Shown: positions 26,415 to 34,980, numbered from the stretch's first letter. The stretch: 64,000 bases of DNA from Azotobacter salinestris (GCF_009363155.1 NZ_CP045302.1:2080001-2144000), one strand, 5' to 3'. Notes: generated from the letters alone by a model not told the origin. Numbers and translations: made by a program.

Positions 26415-28325
26415 ATGGCTTTGTCGGCATGTGGGGGTCAAGCCCCGAAAGGAACGGGCGGGTTCTTTCCGCGCTGGCGGATCTGTGTACGCCTGGCCCT
26501 GCTGCTGAGCCTGCTGCACGGCGCTCCGCCGGCCGTCGCCGGCCAGCAGGACGAACCCGCCGCCCTGCAGCTGGACGGCAGCAAGCAGCCGGTGGACCTG
26601 CGCCCCCACCTGCAGCTGCTGCACGACCCCGGTGGCCGGCTGCAGGTCGAGGACGTCATAGCCTACGACCAGGCGTTCGCCCCGGTGGCCGGACGCCGTG
26701 ACCTGAACCTCGGCTATACCCGCGACACCGTCTGGCTGCGCCTGGATCTCGAATCGCGCGCGAAGGACGTCCGCGACTGGCAGATCGAGTTCCTCTATCC
26801 CTCCCTCGACCGCATCGAGCTGTTCGGTGCCGGCGAGGAACCCCTGCTGGGCGGCGACCAGGTGCCCGCCGAACAGCGCGACAGCCCCCACTTGTCGCCG
26901 GCCTTCAGCGTGCGCCTGGCCCCCGGCGAGCAACGCAGCCTGTACTTCCGCGCCCAGTCGAGCGGCACCCTGACCCTGGATGCGCAGATCTGGGAGAGCG
27001 ACGCCTTCGCCCGCCACAGCCGGCAGACCCTGATGCTGCAGACCGGCTACGTGGCCATGCTGGTCGCCCTGTGCAGCTACAACCTGCTGCTGTTCCTCGC
27101 CCTGCGCGAGCGCAACTTCCTGCTCTACGTGCTGTTCGCCGCCAGCCTGGGCGGCGGCATGCTCGCCCACTCGGGCCTCGGCGCCCAGTACCTGTGGACC
27201 GCCGGCAGCGAGATGGACAATCGCACCCTGCCGTTCTTTCTCGCCCTGGCGATGGCCATGGGCACCCTGTTCACCCGCGAATTCCTCGATACCCGCCATG
27301 CCCTGCCGCGCTGGCACGACCTGCTCGGCCAGGCCTGCGCCGTGCATCTCGGCGTGACCCTGGGCACCCTGCTGCTGCCGGTCGACCGGGCGCTGCAGAC
27401 ACTCTCGGTAACCAGCATCGCCGGCATCCTGCTGCTGCTCGCCTGCGGACTGGCCGGCCTGCTGCGGGGCTCGCCGGGCGCGCGAGTCTTCGTGCTCGCC
27501 GAACTGGCCCTGATGGCCGGGGCGCTGCTCATGGCGCTGCGCAATCTCACCCTGCTGCCGAGCAACCTGATCACCGCCAACAGCGTCCAGCTCGGCTCGA
27601 CGCTGGAGATGCTGCTGCTCTCCTTCGGCCTGGCGGCACGCCTGAGCGAACTCAAGCGCCTCAAGCTTGAGGCCCGCGAGGCCGTGCTGCGCAGCCAGCA
27701 GGAGGCCCTCAAGGTCCTGCAGGAACAGGAACGGCTGCTCGAACGGCGGGTGGCCGAACGCACCGCCGCCCTCGCCGAGGCCAACGCGCGCCTCAGCGCC
27801 ATGGCCCTGAAGGATCCACTCACCGGCCTGGCCAACCGCATCGGCCTGAACCAGCGCCTGACCCAGGCCTGGCAACGCGCCCAGCGCAAGCAGGAACTGC
27901 TCGCGCTGATCCTGATCGACCTCGACGGCTTCAAGGCGATCAACGACCGCCATGGACATGCCGCCGGCGACCAGTTGCTACTGCAGGTCGCCGGCCGGCT
28001 GCAGGCCAGCGCCCGCACCACCGACCTGGTCGCCCGCCTGGGCGGCGACGAGTTCGTGCTGGTCTGCGAGGCCATCGGCTCCGAGGAGCAGGCTCACGCC
28101 CTGGCCGAGCGCATCCTCCACTCGCTCACCCAGCCGGTGCAGCTCGGCGAGGTGCAGGTCAGCCTGAGCGCCAGCATCGGCATCAGCATCTGCCACGGGC
28201 AGAGCCACGAAAAGCTGCTGCGCGAGGCCGACCAGGCGATGTACCGGGCCAAGGCCGGCGGACGCAGCCGCATCCACCGGGCCGACGTCGACCTGCCGCC
28301 GCACCCGGCCTACCGGCCGGGCTGA
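26415..28325 (+). CDS. Membrane diguanylate cyclase with 7TMR-DISM sensor
   Basis: The 636-residue protein starts with a long-headed signal sequence (cleavage near AVAG, residue 43), then a periplasmic 7TMR-DISMED2 sugar-binding-like domain (about 50-175), seven membrane helices (about 190-400), a coiled coil (about 405-450) and a GGDEF domain (about 455-620). The active-site RLGGDEF is intact, as is an inhibitory I-site RTTD five residues before it, so it should make cyclic-di-GMP with product feedback. There is no EAL domain. The ATG at 26415 has a GGGGGAG element upstream; a downstream GTG is less likely. The preceding 147 bp hold nothing I recognise. Confidence 0.9.
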   Translation: MALSACGGQAPKGTGGFFPRWRICVRLALLLSLLHGAPPAVAGQQDEPAALQLDGSKQPVDLRPHLQLLHDPGGRLQVEDVIAYDQAFAPVAGRRDLNLGYTRDTVWLRLDLESRAKDVRDWQIEFLYPSLDRIELFGAGEEPLLGGDQVPAEQRDSPHLSPAFSVRLAPGEQRSLYFRAQSSGTLTLDAQIWESDAFARHSRQTLMLQTGYVAMLVALCSYNLLLFLALRERNFLLYVLFAASLGGGMLAHSGLGAQYLWTAGSEMDNRTLPFFLALAMAMGTLFTREFLDTRHALPRWHDLLGQACAVHLGVTLGTLLLPVDRALQTLSVTSIAGILLLLACGLAGLLRGSPGARVFVLAELALMAGALLMALRNLTLLPSNLITANSVQLGSTLEMLLLSFGLAARLSELKRLKLEAREAVLRSQQEALKVLQEQERLLERRVAERTAALAEANARLSAMALKDPLTGLANRIGLNQRLTQAWQRAQRKQELLALILIDLDGFKAINDRHGHAAGDQLLLQVAGRLQASARTTDLVARLGGDEFVLVCEAIGSEEQAHALAERILHSLTQPVQLGEVQVSLSASIGISICHGQSHEKLLREADQAMYRAKAGGRSRIHRADVDLPPHPAYRPG

Positions 28326-28349
28326 GACCTCTGACTCAGCGTCCCTGGC

Positions 28350-29039
28350 TCAGCGCCCCTGCCCGAACAGCAGCCGGCGCGCTTCGTCGGTGAGCAGCGC
28401 GCCGGGGTCGGCATTGACCTGCTCGGCCAGGGCATAGGCGCGCTGCACCGCCGGACGCGCGGCGATGCGCTCGAGCCAGGCGGCCATGTTGGGGAAGTCC
28501 TCGATACGCTGGCGCTGGCCCTCCCAGAGCCTGGCCCAGGGGTAGATCGCCATGTCGGCGATGGAGTAGTCGCCGGCCACGTAGTCGCGGCCCTGCAGCT
28601 GACGGTCGAGCACGCCGTACAGGCGCGCGGTCTCCTTCACGTAGCGCTCGATGGCGTAGGGAATCGGCTCCGGCGCATAGCGGACGAAGTGGTGGTTCTG
28701 CCCGGCCATCGGCCCCAGCCCGCCCATCTGCCAGTACAGCCACTGCAGCACCTGGAAGCGCGGGCGGGTTTCCCGGGGCAGGAAGCGCCCGCTCTTGTCC
28801 GCCAGGTACTCGAGGATGGCGCCGGACTCGAACAGCGCCAGCGCCTCGCCGCCGTCGTCCGGGGCATGGTCGACGATCGCCGGGATCCGGTTGTTCGGAG
28901 CGATTCTGAGGAACTCGGGGGCAAACTGCTCGCCCTTGCCGATGTGCACCGGGCGCAGGCGATACTCCAGCCCGGCTTCCTCGAGAAAGAGGGTGATCTT
29001 GTGGCCGTTGGGGGTGGTCCAGTAGTAGAGATCGATCAT
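28350..29039 (-). CDS. Glutathione transferase, YfcG-type disulfide-bond oxidoreductase
   Basis: 229 residues with an N-terminal thioredoxin-like glutathione-binding domain (MIDLYYWTTPNGHKITLFLEE, then NNRIPAIVDH and LFESGAILEYLA) and an all-helical C-terminal domain with WQMGGLGPMAGQNHHF, typical of the nu-class YfcG/YghU group. These enzymes use two glutathiones and reduce disulfides or peroxides. It is 12 bases after a second glutathione transferase and shares its orientation, probably in an operon controlled by the TetR regulator upstream. Confidence 0.9.
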   Translation of the reverse strand: MIDLYYWTTPNGHKITLFLEEAGLEYRLRPVHIGKGEQFAPEFLRIAPNNRIPAIVDHAPDDGGEALALFESGAILEYLADKSGRFLPRETRPRFQVLQWLYWQMGGLGPMAGQNHHFVRYAPEPIPYAIERYVKETARLYGVLDRQLQGRDYVAGDYSIADMAIYPWARLWEGQRQRIEDFPNMAAWLERIAARPAVQRAYALAEQVNADPGALLTDEARRLLFGQGR

Positions 29040-29051
29040 CGCGGTATCTCC

Positions 29052-29738
29052 TCAGCGGTGGGTGGCGCGCTGCACCGGCCCCTGGCGCTCCTCGCAGAAG
29101 GCCAGCAGGCGGCGGAACCAGTCGCCGGTCGGCGAATCCTCGGGCCAGGGCTGCTCGCCCAGCGTCCAGGCCCAGAAGAGGAAGCCACCGATCAGGAAGT
29201 CGGCGCCGGCCGGGGCCGCGCCGTCCAGCCAGGGCTGCCCCTGCAGCATGGCGTCCAGCGGCTGCAGCGCCCGCGCCAGCTGCGCCTGCCCTGCCTCGCG
29301 GGCGGCGAAGGCCTCCAGGGACATGCCCATCCTCTTCTCGCGGCTCTGGCGGAAGTAGTCGCGGTCGACCGGATCGATGCAGGCCATCACGCGCGGCACC
29401 AGCAGGCGGGCCAGCGCCGGAAGCAGGTCCTGGGCGCTCAGCCTGTCGATCAGCAGCAGACGGCTTTCGCCCAGCGCGCCGCCGAGCAGACCGGGCTGCG
29501 GATAATGCTCGTCCAGGTAGTGGAAGATCGCCAGGCTGTCGTGGACCGTGGTTCCGCCGTCGCGCAGTACCGGCACCAGCTTCTGGCCGGAGAAGGCCAG
29601 GGCCTCCTTGTCGGTGAAGCGCACCGGGCGGCTGACGAAATCCAGCCCCTTGTGTGCCAGGGCCAGGCGCACCCGCCAGCAATAGGGGGAAAACACCAGC
29701 TCGGGAGAGCTTCCGCAGAGTTCGTAGAGTTCGCGCAT
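29052..29738 (-). CDS. Glutathione S-transferase family protein
   Basis: About 228 residues. The N-terminal half keeps the thioredoxin-like pattern (SPYCWRVRLALAHKGLDF, GQKLVPVLRDGG, HDSLAIFHYLDEHYP) and the rest is helical. The SPYCWR start recalls beta-etherase and dehalogenase-type transferases. Start at 29738 is preferred over 29744 because AAGGAG lies six bases before it and abuts the earlier ATG. It comes between a TetR gene and a YfcG-type transferase. A palindrome shared with the TetR promoter (29757-29770) lies in its leader. Confidence 0.85.
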   Translation of the reverse strand: MRELYELCGSSPELVFSPYCWRVRLALAHKGLDFVSRPVRFTDKEALAFSGQKLVPVLRDGGTTVHDSLAIFHYLDEHYPQPGLLGGALGESRLLLIDRLSAQDLLPALARLLVPRVMACIDPVDRDYFRQSREKRMGMSLEAFAAREAGQAQLARALQPLDAMLQGQPWLDGAAPAGADFLIGGFLFWAWTLGEQPWPEDSPTGDWFRRLLAFCEERQGPVQRATHR

Positions 29739-29756
29739 ATCCATCTCCTTTTATCG

Positions 29757-29770
29757 GGACTTACCGGTCC
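29757..29770 (-). promoter_or_regulatory. Candidate TetR operator, transferase side
   Basis: Minus strand GGACCGGTAAGTCC, an imperfect palindrome centred on ACCGGT, lies 19 bases before the transferase ATG and after the TetR gene stop. The GGACCGGT core recurs upstream of the TetR gene at 30387-30400. Confidence 0.45.
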
Positions 29771-29786
29771 AAAAGCAGGCGAAACA

Positions 29787-30374
29787 TCACCTCAGGCAGC
29801 CCAGGGCCACCTCGATCGTCGCACGCAGGGCCTCGGGCGAGGCGCCTGCCTTACGCTGGGTACGCAGGCCGCTCATCACGCACAACAGATAGCCGGCCAG
29901 CACTTCCACATCGGCCGCCGCATCCAGCTCGCCGCAGGCCCGGGCGCGCTGCAGGGCCTCGACCAGCACCTGGCGCAGCCCCTCGATGCCGCTGCGCAGC
30001 AAAGAGGCGATCTGCGGATCGGCCTGGGAAAACTCGCTGGCCACGTTGGCCAGCATGCAGCCGCGCGGCGCCCCGCCATCGCACTCCTCTTCCAGGGCAC
30101 AGAGCAGCCAGGCGTGCAGGAAGTCGCGCGGCGAGGACGCCGCCTGCAGGCGTTCGCGCAGCTCGCGGCGGCGCTGGGCGCAGTAGTGGCGCAGCGCCGC
30201 TTCGAACAGGGCGCGCTTGCTCGGATAGATCTGGTACAGGCTGCTCTTCGACAGGCCGGTCGCCGCCAGCAGGTCCTGCAGCGAGGTGGCTTCGTAGCCG
30301 CGCTGCCAGAACACCTGCATGGCCTGCTCGAGCATCTGCTCCGGATCGAAGGTACGGGGTCGTCCACGGGTCAT
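29787..30374 (-). CDS. TetR/AcrR family regulator
   Basis: 195 residues: N-terminal helix-turn-helix (TSLQDLLAATGLSKSSLYQIYPSKRALFEAAL, written here as the core TGLSKSSLYQIYPSKRALF at about 40-58) and a TetR_C ligand domain with YCAQRRRELRERL, GCMLANVASEF and DVEVLAGYLLCVMSGL. This type is often an electrophile- or cysteine-responsive repressor of detoxification genes; Cys82, Cys87 and Cys106-like residues are visible but unproven sensors. It sits 48 bases upstream of two glutathione transferases on the same strand. Candidate operators precede both it and them, suggesting autoregulation. Confidence 0.87.
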   Translation of the reverse strand: MTRGRPRTFDPEQMLEQAMQVFWQRGYEATSLQDLLAATGLSKSSLYQIYPSKRALFEAALRHYCAQRRRELRERLQAASSPRDFLHAWLLCALEEECDGGAPRGCMLANVASEFSQADPQIASLLRSGIEGLRQVLVEALQRARACGELDAAADVEVLAGYLLCVMSGLRTQRKAGASPEALRATIEVALGCLR

Positions 30375-30386
30375 CGGGTAAATTTA

Positions 30387-30400
30387 GGACCGGTCGGTTC
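30387..30400 (+). promoter_or_regulatory. Candidate TetR operator, regulator side
   Basis: GGACCGGTCGGTTC lies 13 bases upstream of the TetR start. It shares GGACCGGT with the element at 29757-29770, which suggests the same repressor binds both. Confidence 0.45.
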
Positions 30401-30447
30401 ACAAGTCAAACCGGCCGGCAAAGCCATCGCAGAGGAGACGCTGAATT

Positions 30448-30472
30448 GTGGGAGCGAATTTATTCACGATGC
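30448..30472. repeat. Pseudomonas REP-like repeat
   Basis: GTGGGAGCGAATTTATTCACGA is a slightly degraded copy of the TGTGGGAGCGAATTCATTCGCGA-type palindrome dispersed between genes in Pseudomonas. It marks the boundary between the TetR locus and the IS-relic region. Confidence 0.55.
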
Positions 30473-30520
30473 TCCTGATTTTGCCAATAATCGCCGACAA
30501 ATCTGCTCCACAGCCCTGCT

Positions 30521-30565
30521 GGCAAGCAGCCGACTGGCGTTCAGCCGAAGACCTTGAAAAGGCTG
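30521..30565 (+). repeat. Left copy of the 45-bp direct repeat
   Basis: This 45-base block differs at only about seven positions from 34261-34305. Both contain TCAGCCGAAGACCTTGAAA at the same offset. It lies at the truncated end of the IS4 transposase relic. Confidence 0.65.
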
Positions 30566-30574
30566 GCTTGAGCC

Positions 30575-30991
30575 CTTTTCCGTGGACGGCAGGTGGTTGC
30601 CATCGACAATGCACAGTTGCCAGCCCGGCAGGCAGGACGTGCTACCCAGTCCCAAGACGACCGGCGCCAGCCGCTCGGCGCTGCCGCGCACCAACGCTCG
30701 CAACAACGCCGGCTCGGTGCGGCCGACCTTGTCGTACAGGGCCGTCACGGTCACCGGCAAGTTGTTCATCCGGCGCGCGGCGGCATGCAGCGAAGGGCGC
30801 AGCCCCAGGGAAGCCAGCGACATCAGCTCGACGACGGTGGAAAACAGCAGCTCCCGGAGATACTGGCGCTGCCGGTTGACCTCGAACACGTCGTCAACCC
30901 AGGCAGCCGGCATCGCCCGCTCCACCGCCAGAGGCGCCATGGCGCTGGCCGGTGCCTGCTTTTCGAATCGTGCCAGAACCTCGTCCCACAT
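30575..30991 (-). pseudogene. IS4 family transposase, N-terminal fragment
   Basis: About 139 residues from MWDEVLARFEKQAP to VDGNHLPSTEK match the amino end of IS4-type transposases, including the first catalytic aspartate in IVDGNHLP. After residue 139 homology stops and the sequence runs into the repeat at 30521-30565, so the rest of the DDE domain is gone. No intact terminal repeats were found. It is a dead relic at the left side of the patatin/GntP island. Confidence 0.8.
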
Positions 30992-31023
30992 CACCTTGCC
31001 CCTCGCTGGTTTTCGGGAGGGGA

Positions 31024-31038
31024 ATTTATGTAAAAACC
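31024..31038 (+). repeat. Repeat motif at the gntP-side boundary
   Basis: AAAACCTTGAAAGGG is one mismatch from the 15-bp arm of the element at 34198-34302 and is inverted relative to its 34198-34212 copy. The two therefore face each other across the 3.2-kb gene block. Confidence 0.55.
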
Positions 31039-31055
31039 TTGAAAGGGGGTGCCAT

Positions 31056-32507
31056 TCAGAAGGTCCCGATGAACGTGCCGGCCGTGATCAGGAAAACCAG
31101 GGACAGAATGGGTACCAGAACCGCCACGACGGCAATATCCAGATAGGCCTGGCGGTGCGTCAGGCCGCAGATGGAAAGCAGTGTGATCACCGCGCCGTTG
31201 TGTGGAAGGGCGTCCAGGCCACCGGTGGATACCGCGGTGACGCGGTGCATCAGCTCCGGTGAAATGCCCATGGCCCGGCCCATGGCCATATAGGTGTCGC
31301 CCAGCGTGGCCAGAGCGATGCTCATCCCGCCCGAGGCGGATCCCGTCATTCCGGCCAGCACGTTCACGGCGATGGCCAGGGAGATCAGCGGGTTGTCGCC
31401 ACCCACGGCGGTGATCCATGCGCTGATCGTTTCGAACGCTGCCAGCGAGGCGATCACGGAACCGAAGCCGACAAGGCTGGCAGTGTTGAAGATCGGAAGC
31501 AGTGCGGCGTTGGCGCCACTGTCGAGCGTTGCGGTGAGTTTCGGCAGCCGCCGCAGATGGGTGACGATCAGCACCACGATGGAGATCACCAGTGCCGCGA
31601 TGACCGACCAGACCCCACGCACGGCGTCGATGGAGATGGCGCCATACTGCGGCTCGGCAAGGTAGTCCGTGTCCATGGCGGGAATCACCAGCGCGGTGAA
31701 GAGCAGATTCAGCACGATCACCAGCACGATGGGCAGGATCGCCAGCGGCAAGGGGGGCAGCCCCCGGGGCGCCTCCTCCGCCGGAACCTCCACCGGATCG
31801 AAGCCCTCCCTGGACGCGAGTTCGCGCAGGCTTTTGTCGATATTCAGGTTGTCCCCTCCGTGATCCCCGTACCGCTCGCCGGTTGCGCGTGCCTGGCCCG
31901 CCCGGTAGTTCAGCCAGGCCTGGCCCAGCACCAGCATCAGCAGCCCGGTGAGAATCCCGAGTCCCGGAGCGGCGAAGGGCGTGGTTCCGAAATACGGCAT
32001 GGGAATCGCGTTCTGGATTGCCGGCGTGCCGGGCAGCGCGGTCATGGTGAACGTGAAGGCGCCCAGGGCGATGGTGCCGGGGATCAGCCGCTTGGGCAGA
32101 CTGGACTGCTGGAACAGGGCCGCGGCAATGGGGTAGACAGCGAAGGCCACGACAAAGAGCGAGACGCCGCCATAGGTCATGATTGCGCAGGAGAGCACCA
32201 CCGCCAGGATGGCCCTGGCCTCGCCCAGATGCCTGACGACCGCTTGTGCCAGCACTTCGGCGCTGCCGGAGTCCTCCATGAGTTTGCCGAAGATCGCACC
32301 CAGCAGAAACAGCGGGAAATAGCGGGCGATGAAATCCCCCGCCGCGCCCATGAAGACCTGCGTGTAGCTGGCCAGCAACGGCGTCTCCACCGAGAGCAGT
32401 GCCACCAGCGCACTCAGTGCCGGCGCCAGGATCAGCAGGCTTATGCCGCGATAGGCCAGATAGATCAGCAGCGCCAGTGCAATGACGATCGCGAAGATGC
32501 CGATCAT
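31056..32507 (-). CDS. GntP family permease
   Basis: A 483-residue transporter with about 12-14 membrane helices of the gluconate:proton symporter family. Marks are FLLGAIFGKLMEDSG, VVLSCAIMTYGGVSLFVVAF, TALPGTPAIQN and VSTGGLDALPHNGAVI. It lies next to a patatin-like hydrolase of the DUF3734 type; GntP permeases linked to such genes or to 3-hydroxybutyrate dehydrogenase may carry 3-hydroxybutyrate or a related hydroxy acid, so that is a better guess than gluconate. Its ATG overlaps the patatin stop (4 bases). Last gene of the island. Confidence 0.87.
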   Translation of the reverse strand: MIGIFAIVIALALLIYLAYRGISLLILAPALSALVALLSVETPLLASYTQVFMGAAGDFIARYFPLFLLGAIFGKLMEDSGSAEVLAQAVVRHLGEARAILAVVLSCAIMTYGGVSLFVVAFAVYPIAAALFQQSSLPKRLIPGTIALGAFTFTMTALPGTPAIQNAIPMPYFGTTPFAAPGLGILTGLLMLVLGQAWLNYRAGQARATGERYGDHGGDNLNIDKSLRELASREGFDPVEVPAEEAPRGLPPLPLAILPIVLVIVLNLLFTALVIPAMDTDYLAEPQYGAISIDAVRGVWSVIAALVISIVVLIVTHLRRLPKLTATLDSGANAALLPIFNTASLVGFGSVIASLAAFETISAWITAVGGDNPLISLAIAVNVLAGMTGSASGGMSIALATLGDTYMAMGRAMGISPELMHRVTAVSTGGLDALPHNGAVITLLSICGLTHRQAYLDIAVVAVLVPILSLVFLITAGTFIGTF

Positions 32508-33592
32508 TGCCCGCGGCCTTCCCTTGCGCCCGTGACCGGCCTCCGCTGGGGAGGGAGGGGGCGGAGGGCATCCCGGAACAGCTCGGCCAGATCGAAGGTG
32601 GAATGTTCGCCAATCGCGTTGAAACGCTTGTCCAGCCACTCACCGGCCCATGCGCGCCCCCGGTCGTGGAGCCGGGTGAGAAAACCCCATTCGGCGTTCA
32701 TCTTGCTGGATGCGCTGAGCTCCTGGACTTCCTGCTCGACATGGATCAGGTGCAACCGCATCGCGCGATAGCTTTCCAGCTCCAGACCTTCGGCCTCGAT
32801 CAACCGATGCAGCAAGTGGATAGAATGCAATTCCTTGATGAGGCTCGAATTGAAGGTGATTTCGTTGATCCGGTTCAGGATCTCCCTGGCGCTGACGGGC
32901 AGTTGCCGACGCACCATCGGATTGATCTGCACCACCACCAGATCGCGGCACAACTGGTCATCCACCAGCGGGTAGAGCGCCGGGTTACCGCTGTAGCCGC
33001 CGTCCCAGTAGGCTTCGCCGTCGATTTCCACAGCCTTGAAGGTGAACGGCAGGCAGGCGGAGGCCATGACGGTGTCCACCGATAGATGGGGCTGACGGAA
33101 GATGTGCGGGTGGCCGGTGCGGACATTGGTGGCTGTGACAAAGACCTTCAGCTTTCTGCAGGCGTTGACGCACCCGAAATCCACCTGCCTGGCGATCAGG
33201 TCGCGCAGTGGGTTGAAGCCGAAGGGATTGAGCCTGGCCGGCGGTATCAGTCGCGTAAGGCTCTCGAGGAACAGGTAGCTCGGCGAGCGATCCAGGTTGT
33301 AATTGCCGGTGAGCCGGTCCCAGAGAGTGCGCTGAATGGGTGAAAACCGCGCGGCGTCGCTTACCGCGCGCCAGAATGCACGAAGGGATTCGCGTGCGGC
33401 GTCACGGCCGCCGCGCTGCAGGCCGTCAGCCACGACGACGGCATTCATGGCGCCCGCGCTAGTGCCGCTGATGCCGTCGATTTCCAGGCGCTCGTCTTCC
33501 AGAATCCGATCCAGTACGCCCCAGGTCAGCGCACCATGCGCCCCACCGCCTTGCAGAGCGAGGTCGATGAGTTTGCGGTCGGTATTCGGCAT
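32504..33592 (-). CDS. Patatin-like phospholipase with DUF3734
   Basis: 362 residues. The N-terminal patatin domain has LQGGGAHGAL (oxyanion hole), GTSAG with nucleophile Ser45 and YWDGGYSGNP with Asp197, the Ser-Asp dyad. The C-terminal part (about 280-345, SSKMNAEWGFLTRLHDRGR, then IGEHSTFDL) is the DUF3734 domain that follows patatin in a group found beside polyhydroxybutyrate genes. It could be an acyl hydrolase on lipids or on polyester granules; that is inference. First gene of a two-gene operon with the GntP permease, with a CAGGAGCG site before the ATG. Nothing recognisable lies in the 233 bp upstream. Confidence 0.88.
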   Translation of the reverse strand: MPNTDRKLIDLALQGGGAHGALTWGVLDRILEDERLEIDGISGTSAGAMNAVVVADGLQRGGRDAARESLRAFWRAVSDAARFSPIQRTLWDRLTGNYNLDRSPSYLFLESLTRLIPPARLNPFGFNPLRDLIARQVDFGCVNACRKLKVFVTATNVRTGHPHIFRQPHLSVDTVMASACLPFTFKAVEIDGEAYWDGGYSGNPALYPLVDDQLCRDLVVVQINPMVRRQLPVSAREILNRINEITFNSSLIKELHSIHLLHRLIEAEGLELESYRAMRLHLIHVEQEVQELSASSKMNAEWGFLTRLHDRGRAWAGEWLDKRFNAIGEHSTFDLAELFRDALRPLPPQRRPVTGAREGRGQ

Positions 33593-33825
33593 GAGCGCTC
33601 CTGTCCCGACTCGAATACCCCTTTATGAATAGTAGGCTTTGCACAATGTACAAGGGTTCTGGCGCTATCCCGCGCCGCTCGCTGAACCGGAACATCGCCG
33701 CCAGGCATCCGGCACTACCCGGGCTGGCATGAAAACACGACTGCGCCGAACCCTCGAAGAGCTCGACGAGCACCAACTGCAGCATCGCCGGCCGGGCACA
33801 CTGGCAGTGCCTGGCGCAATGCAGG

Positions 33826-34197
33826 CTACTTGCGTGACCTGGCGGGAAGCGACTCGCCCTGGCGAGGGCGATCGAAGAGTGCACGAAGCTCATTCTTGGC
33901 GGCTTCGAGGCATGCGCGCTGCTCCGCAGGGAGCTGGCTTCCGGCACGGTTGATGTAGAAGGTGAGCATCGACATCGCGGACCGGAAGGGCATCGACTTG
34001 CGACGCTGGCTGGCTTCCGCGGAGGCCTTGAGCGACTGGGCAATCGCGCGCGGATCGTCCCACGTAAATACGCCGGGCGCGAGATCCAGGGCATTGCTGT
34101 CCTGCGTGACCCGCTGAGACCAACGCTCCTGCTTGTCGGATGGGCGGTTTGGGTTGGGGGATGGGGCCATGGGGGTTTGATGGGTGCTTGGCGCCAT
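33826..34197 (-). CDS. DUF3175 family protein
   Basis: About 123 residues. The conserved part runs from RWSQRVTQDSNALDLAPGVF through FRSAMSMLTFYINRAGSQLP to AKNELRALFDR, which is the whole DUF3175 domain; the proline-rich first 25 residues are variable. Small, helical, probably cytosolic; function unknown. The ATG at 34197 touches the edge of the 105-bp inverted-repeat element, whose GAAAGGG is too close to serve as a normal ribosome-binding site, so the real start could be 34170. It is upstream of the patatin gene by 233 bp, same strand, inside the repeat-bounded island. Confidence 0.78.
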   Translation of the reverse strand: MAPSTHQTPMAPSPNPNRPSDKQERWSQRVTQDSNALDLAPGVFTWDDPRAIAQSLKASAEASQRRKSMPFRSAMSMLTFYINRAGSQLPAEQRACLEAAKNELRALFDRPRQGESLPARSRK

Positions 34198-34302
34198 CCC
34201 TTTCAAGGTCTTGCACGTTCCTGTCGGAAGATAGCCAAGGGAGTGAGGCCGATACCCGCTGGTAGGCAGCCGGTCGGCGCTCAGCCGAAGACCTTGAAAG
34301 GG
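34198..34302. repeat. 105-bp inverted-repeat element (MITE-like)
   Basis: CCCTTTCAAGGTCTT (34198-34212) and AAGACCTTGAAAGGG (34288-34302) are perfect 15-bp inverted ends enclosing 75 bp with no ORF. Related single copies of the arm occur at 30548-30562 and 31024-31038. Size and structure suggest a non-autonomous mobile element; no target duplication was evident. Confidence 0.6.
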
Positions 34303-34305
34303 CTG
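34261..34305 (+). repeat. Right copy of the 45-bp direct repeat
   Basis: Aligns with 30521-30565 at an exact offset of 3740 bases with about seven mismatches. It contains the right arm of the 105-bp inverted-repeat element. The pair flanks the IS4 relic, gntP, patatin and DUF3175 genes. Confidence 0.65.
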
Positions 34306-34467
34306 CTCCTTAGGCCATGAGCCTGCTTCGTAGAGAGTGCTCCAGCCCTCCGCATTCACTCGTCAAGTTCGAACGGTATCTGGAGCCCACCCGAGGTGAA
34401 AACTCGTATTCACAGGATTGGACCGAGTGTGGTGACGATCGTCCTGAAGCGATAGAGAAGAGTTTTC

Positions 34468-34944
34468 ATGTTCCAGGTCGTCGGTATCGATGTCGCCAAG
34501 CACAGCTTCGACATCGCCACCCTGCAAACCAACGGCAAGTTCCGCACCAAGGGCAAGCTGAACAATGACGCGCAGGGCTTCCAGGTAGTCCACCAGTGGC
34601 TGAGCGAACACGCGCAGTCGGACGCCTGGATCGTGATGGAAGCGACCGGAACCTACCACGAGCCTCTCGCCGAACACCTGCATGGACTGGGCTACCGGAT
34701 CTGTGTGATGAATCCCGCCCGGATCGCCAGCTATGCCAGGAGCGAATTGCAGCGAGTCAAGACGGACCGGCTCGACGCCAAGCTGCTTGTCAGCTACGGC
34801 CATCGTCATATGGACCAATTGCGCGCCTGGCAACCCGATCCTCCCGCGCTGCGTCGCCTGCGGGCGCTGGTGCGCCGTCTGCAGGATCTCAAGGAAATCG
34901 AGCAGATGGAGCGCAACCGCCTGGAGGTGTCGGATGCAAGTGTG
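34468..34944 (+). pseudogene. IS110 family transposase, N-terminal fragment
   Basis: Residues 1-159 match the RuvC-like DEDD domain of IS110 transposases: GIDVAKHSFD (Asp8), VMEATGTYHEP (Glu58) and KTDRLDAK (Asp100, Asp103). Homology ends near EVSDASV at about 34944, and the C-terminal serine-containing domain is missing. The frame then reads into the 3' end of alanine dehydrogenase on the other strand. The start keeps a clean ATG at 34468. Inactive remnant that marks the right edge of the accessory region. Confidence 0.85.
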
Positions 34945-34980
34945 CATTGCCGCCATCGCGGCCGGGCCGCTGGCCGGCGC

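Noticed and set aside
30521-34950. A complete insertion sequence or transposon
   Set aside because: Both transposase genes are truncated and no matching terminal repeats around a full transposase were found.
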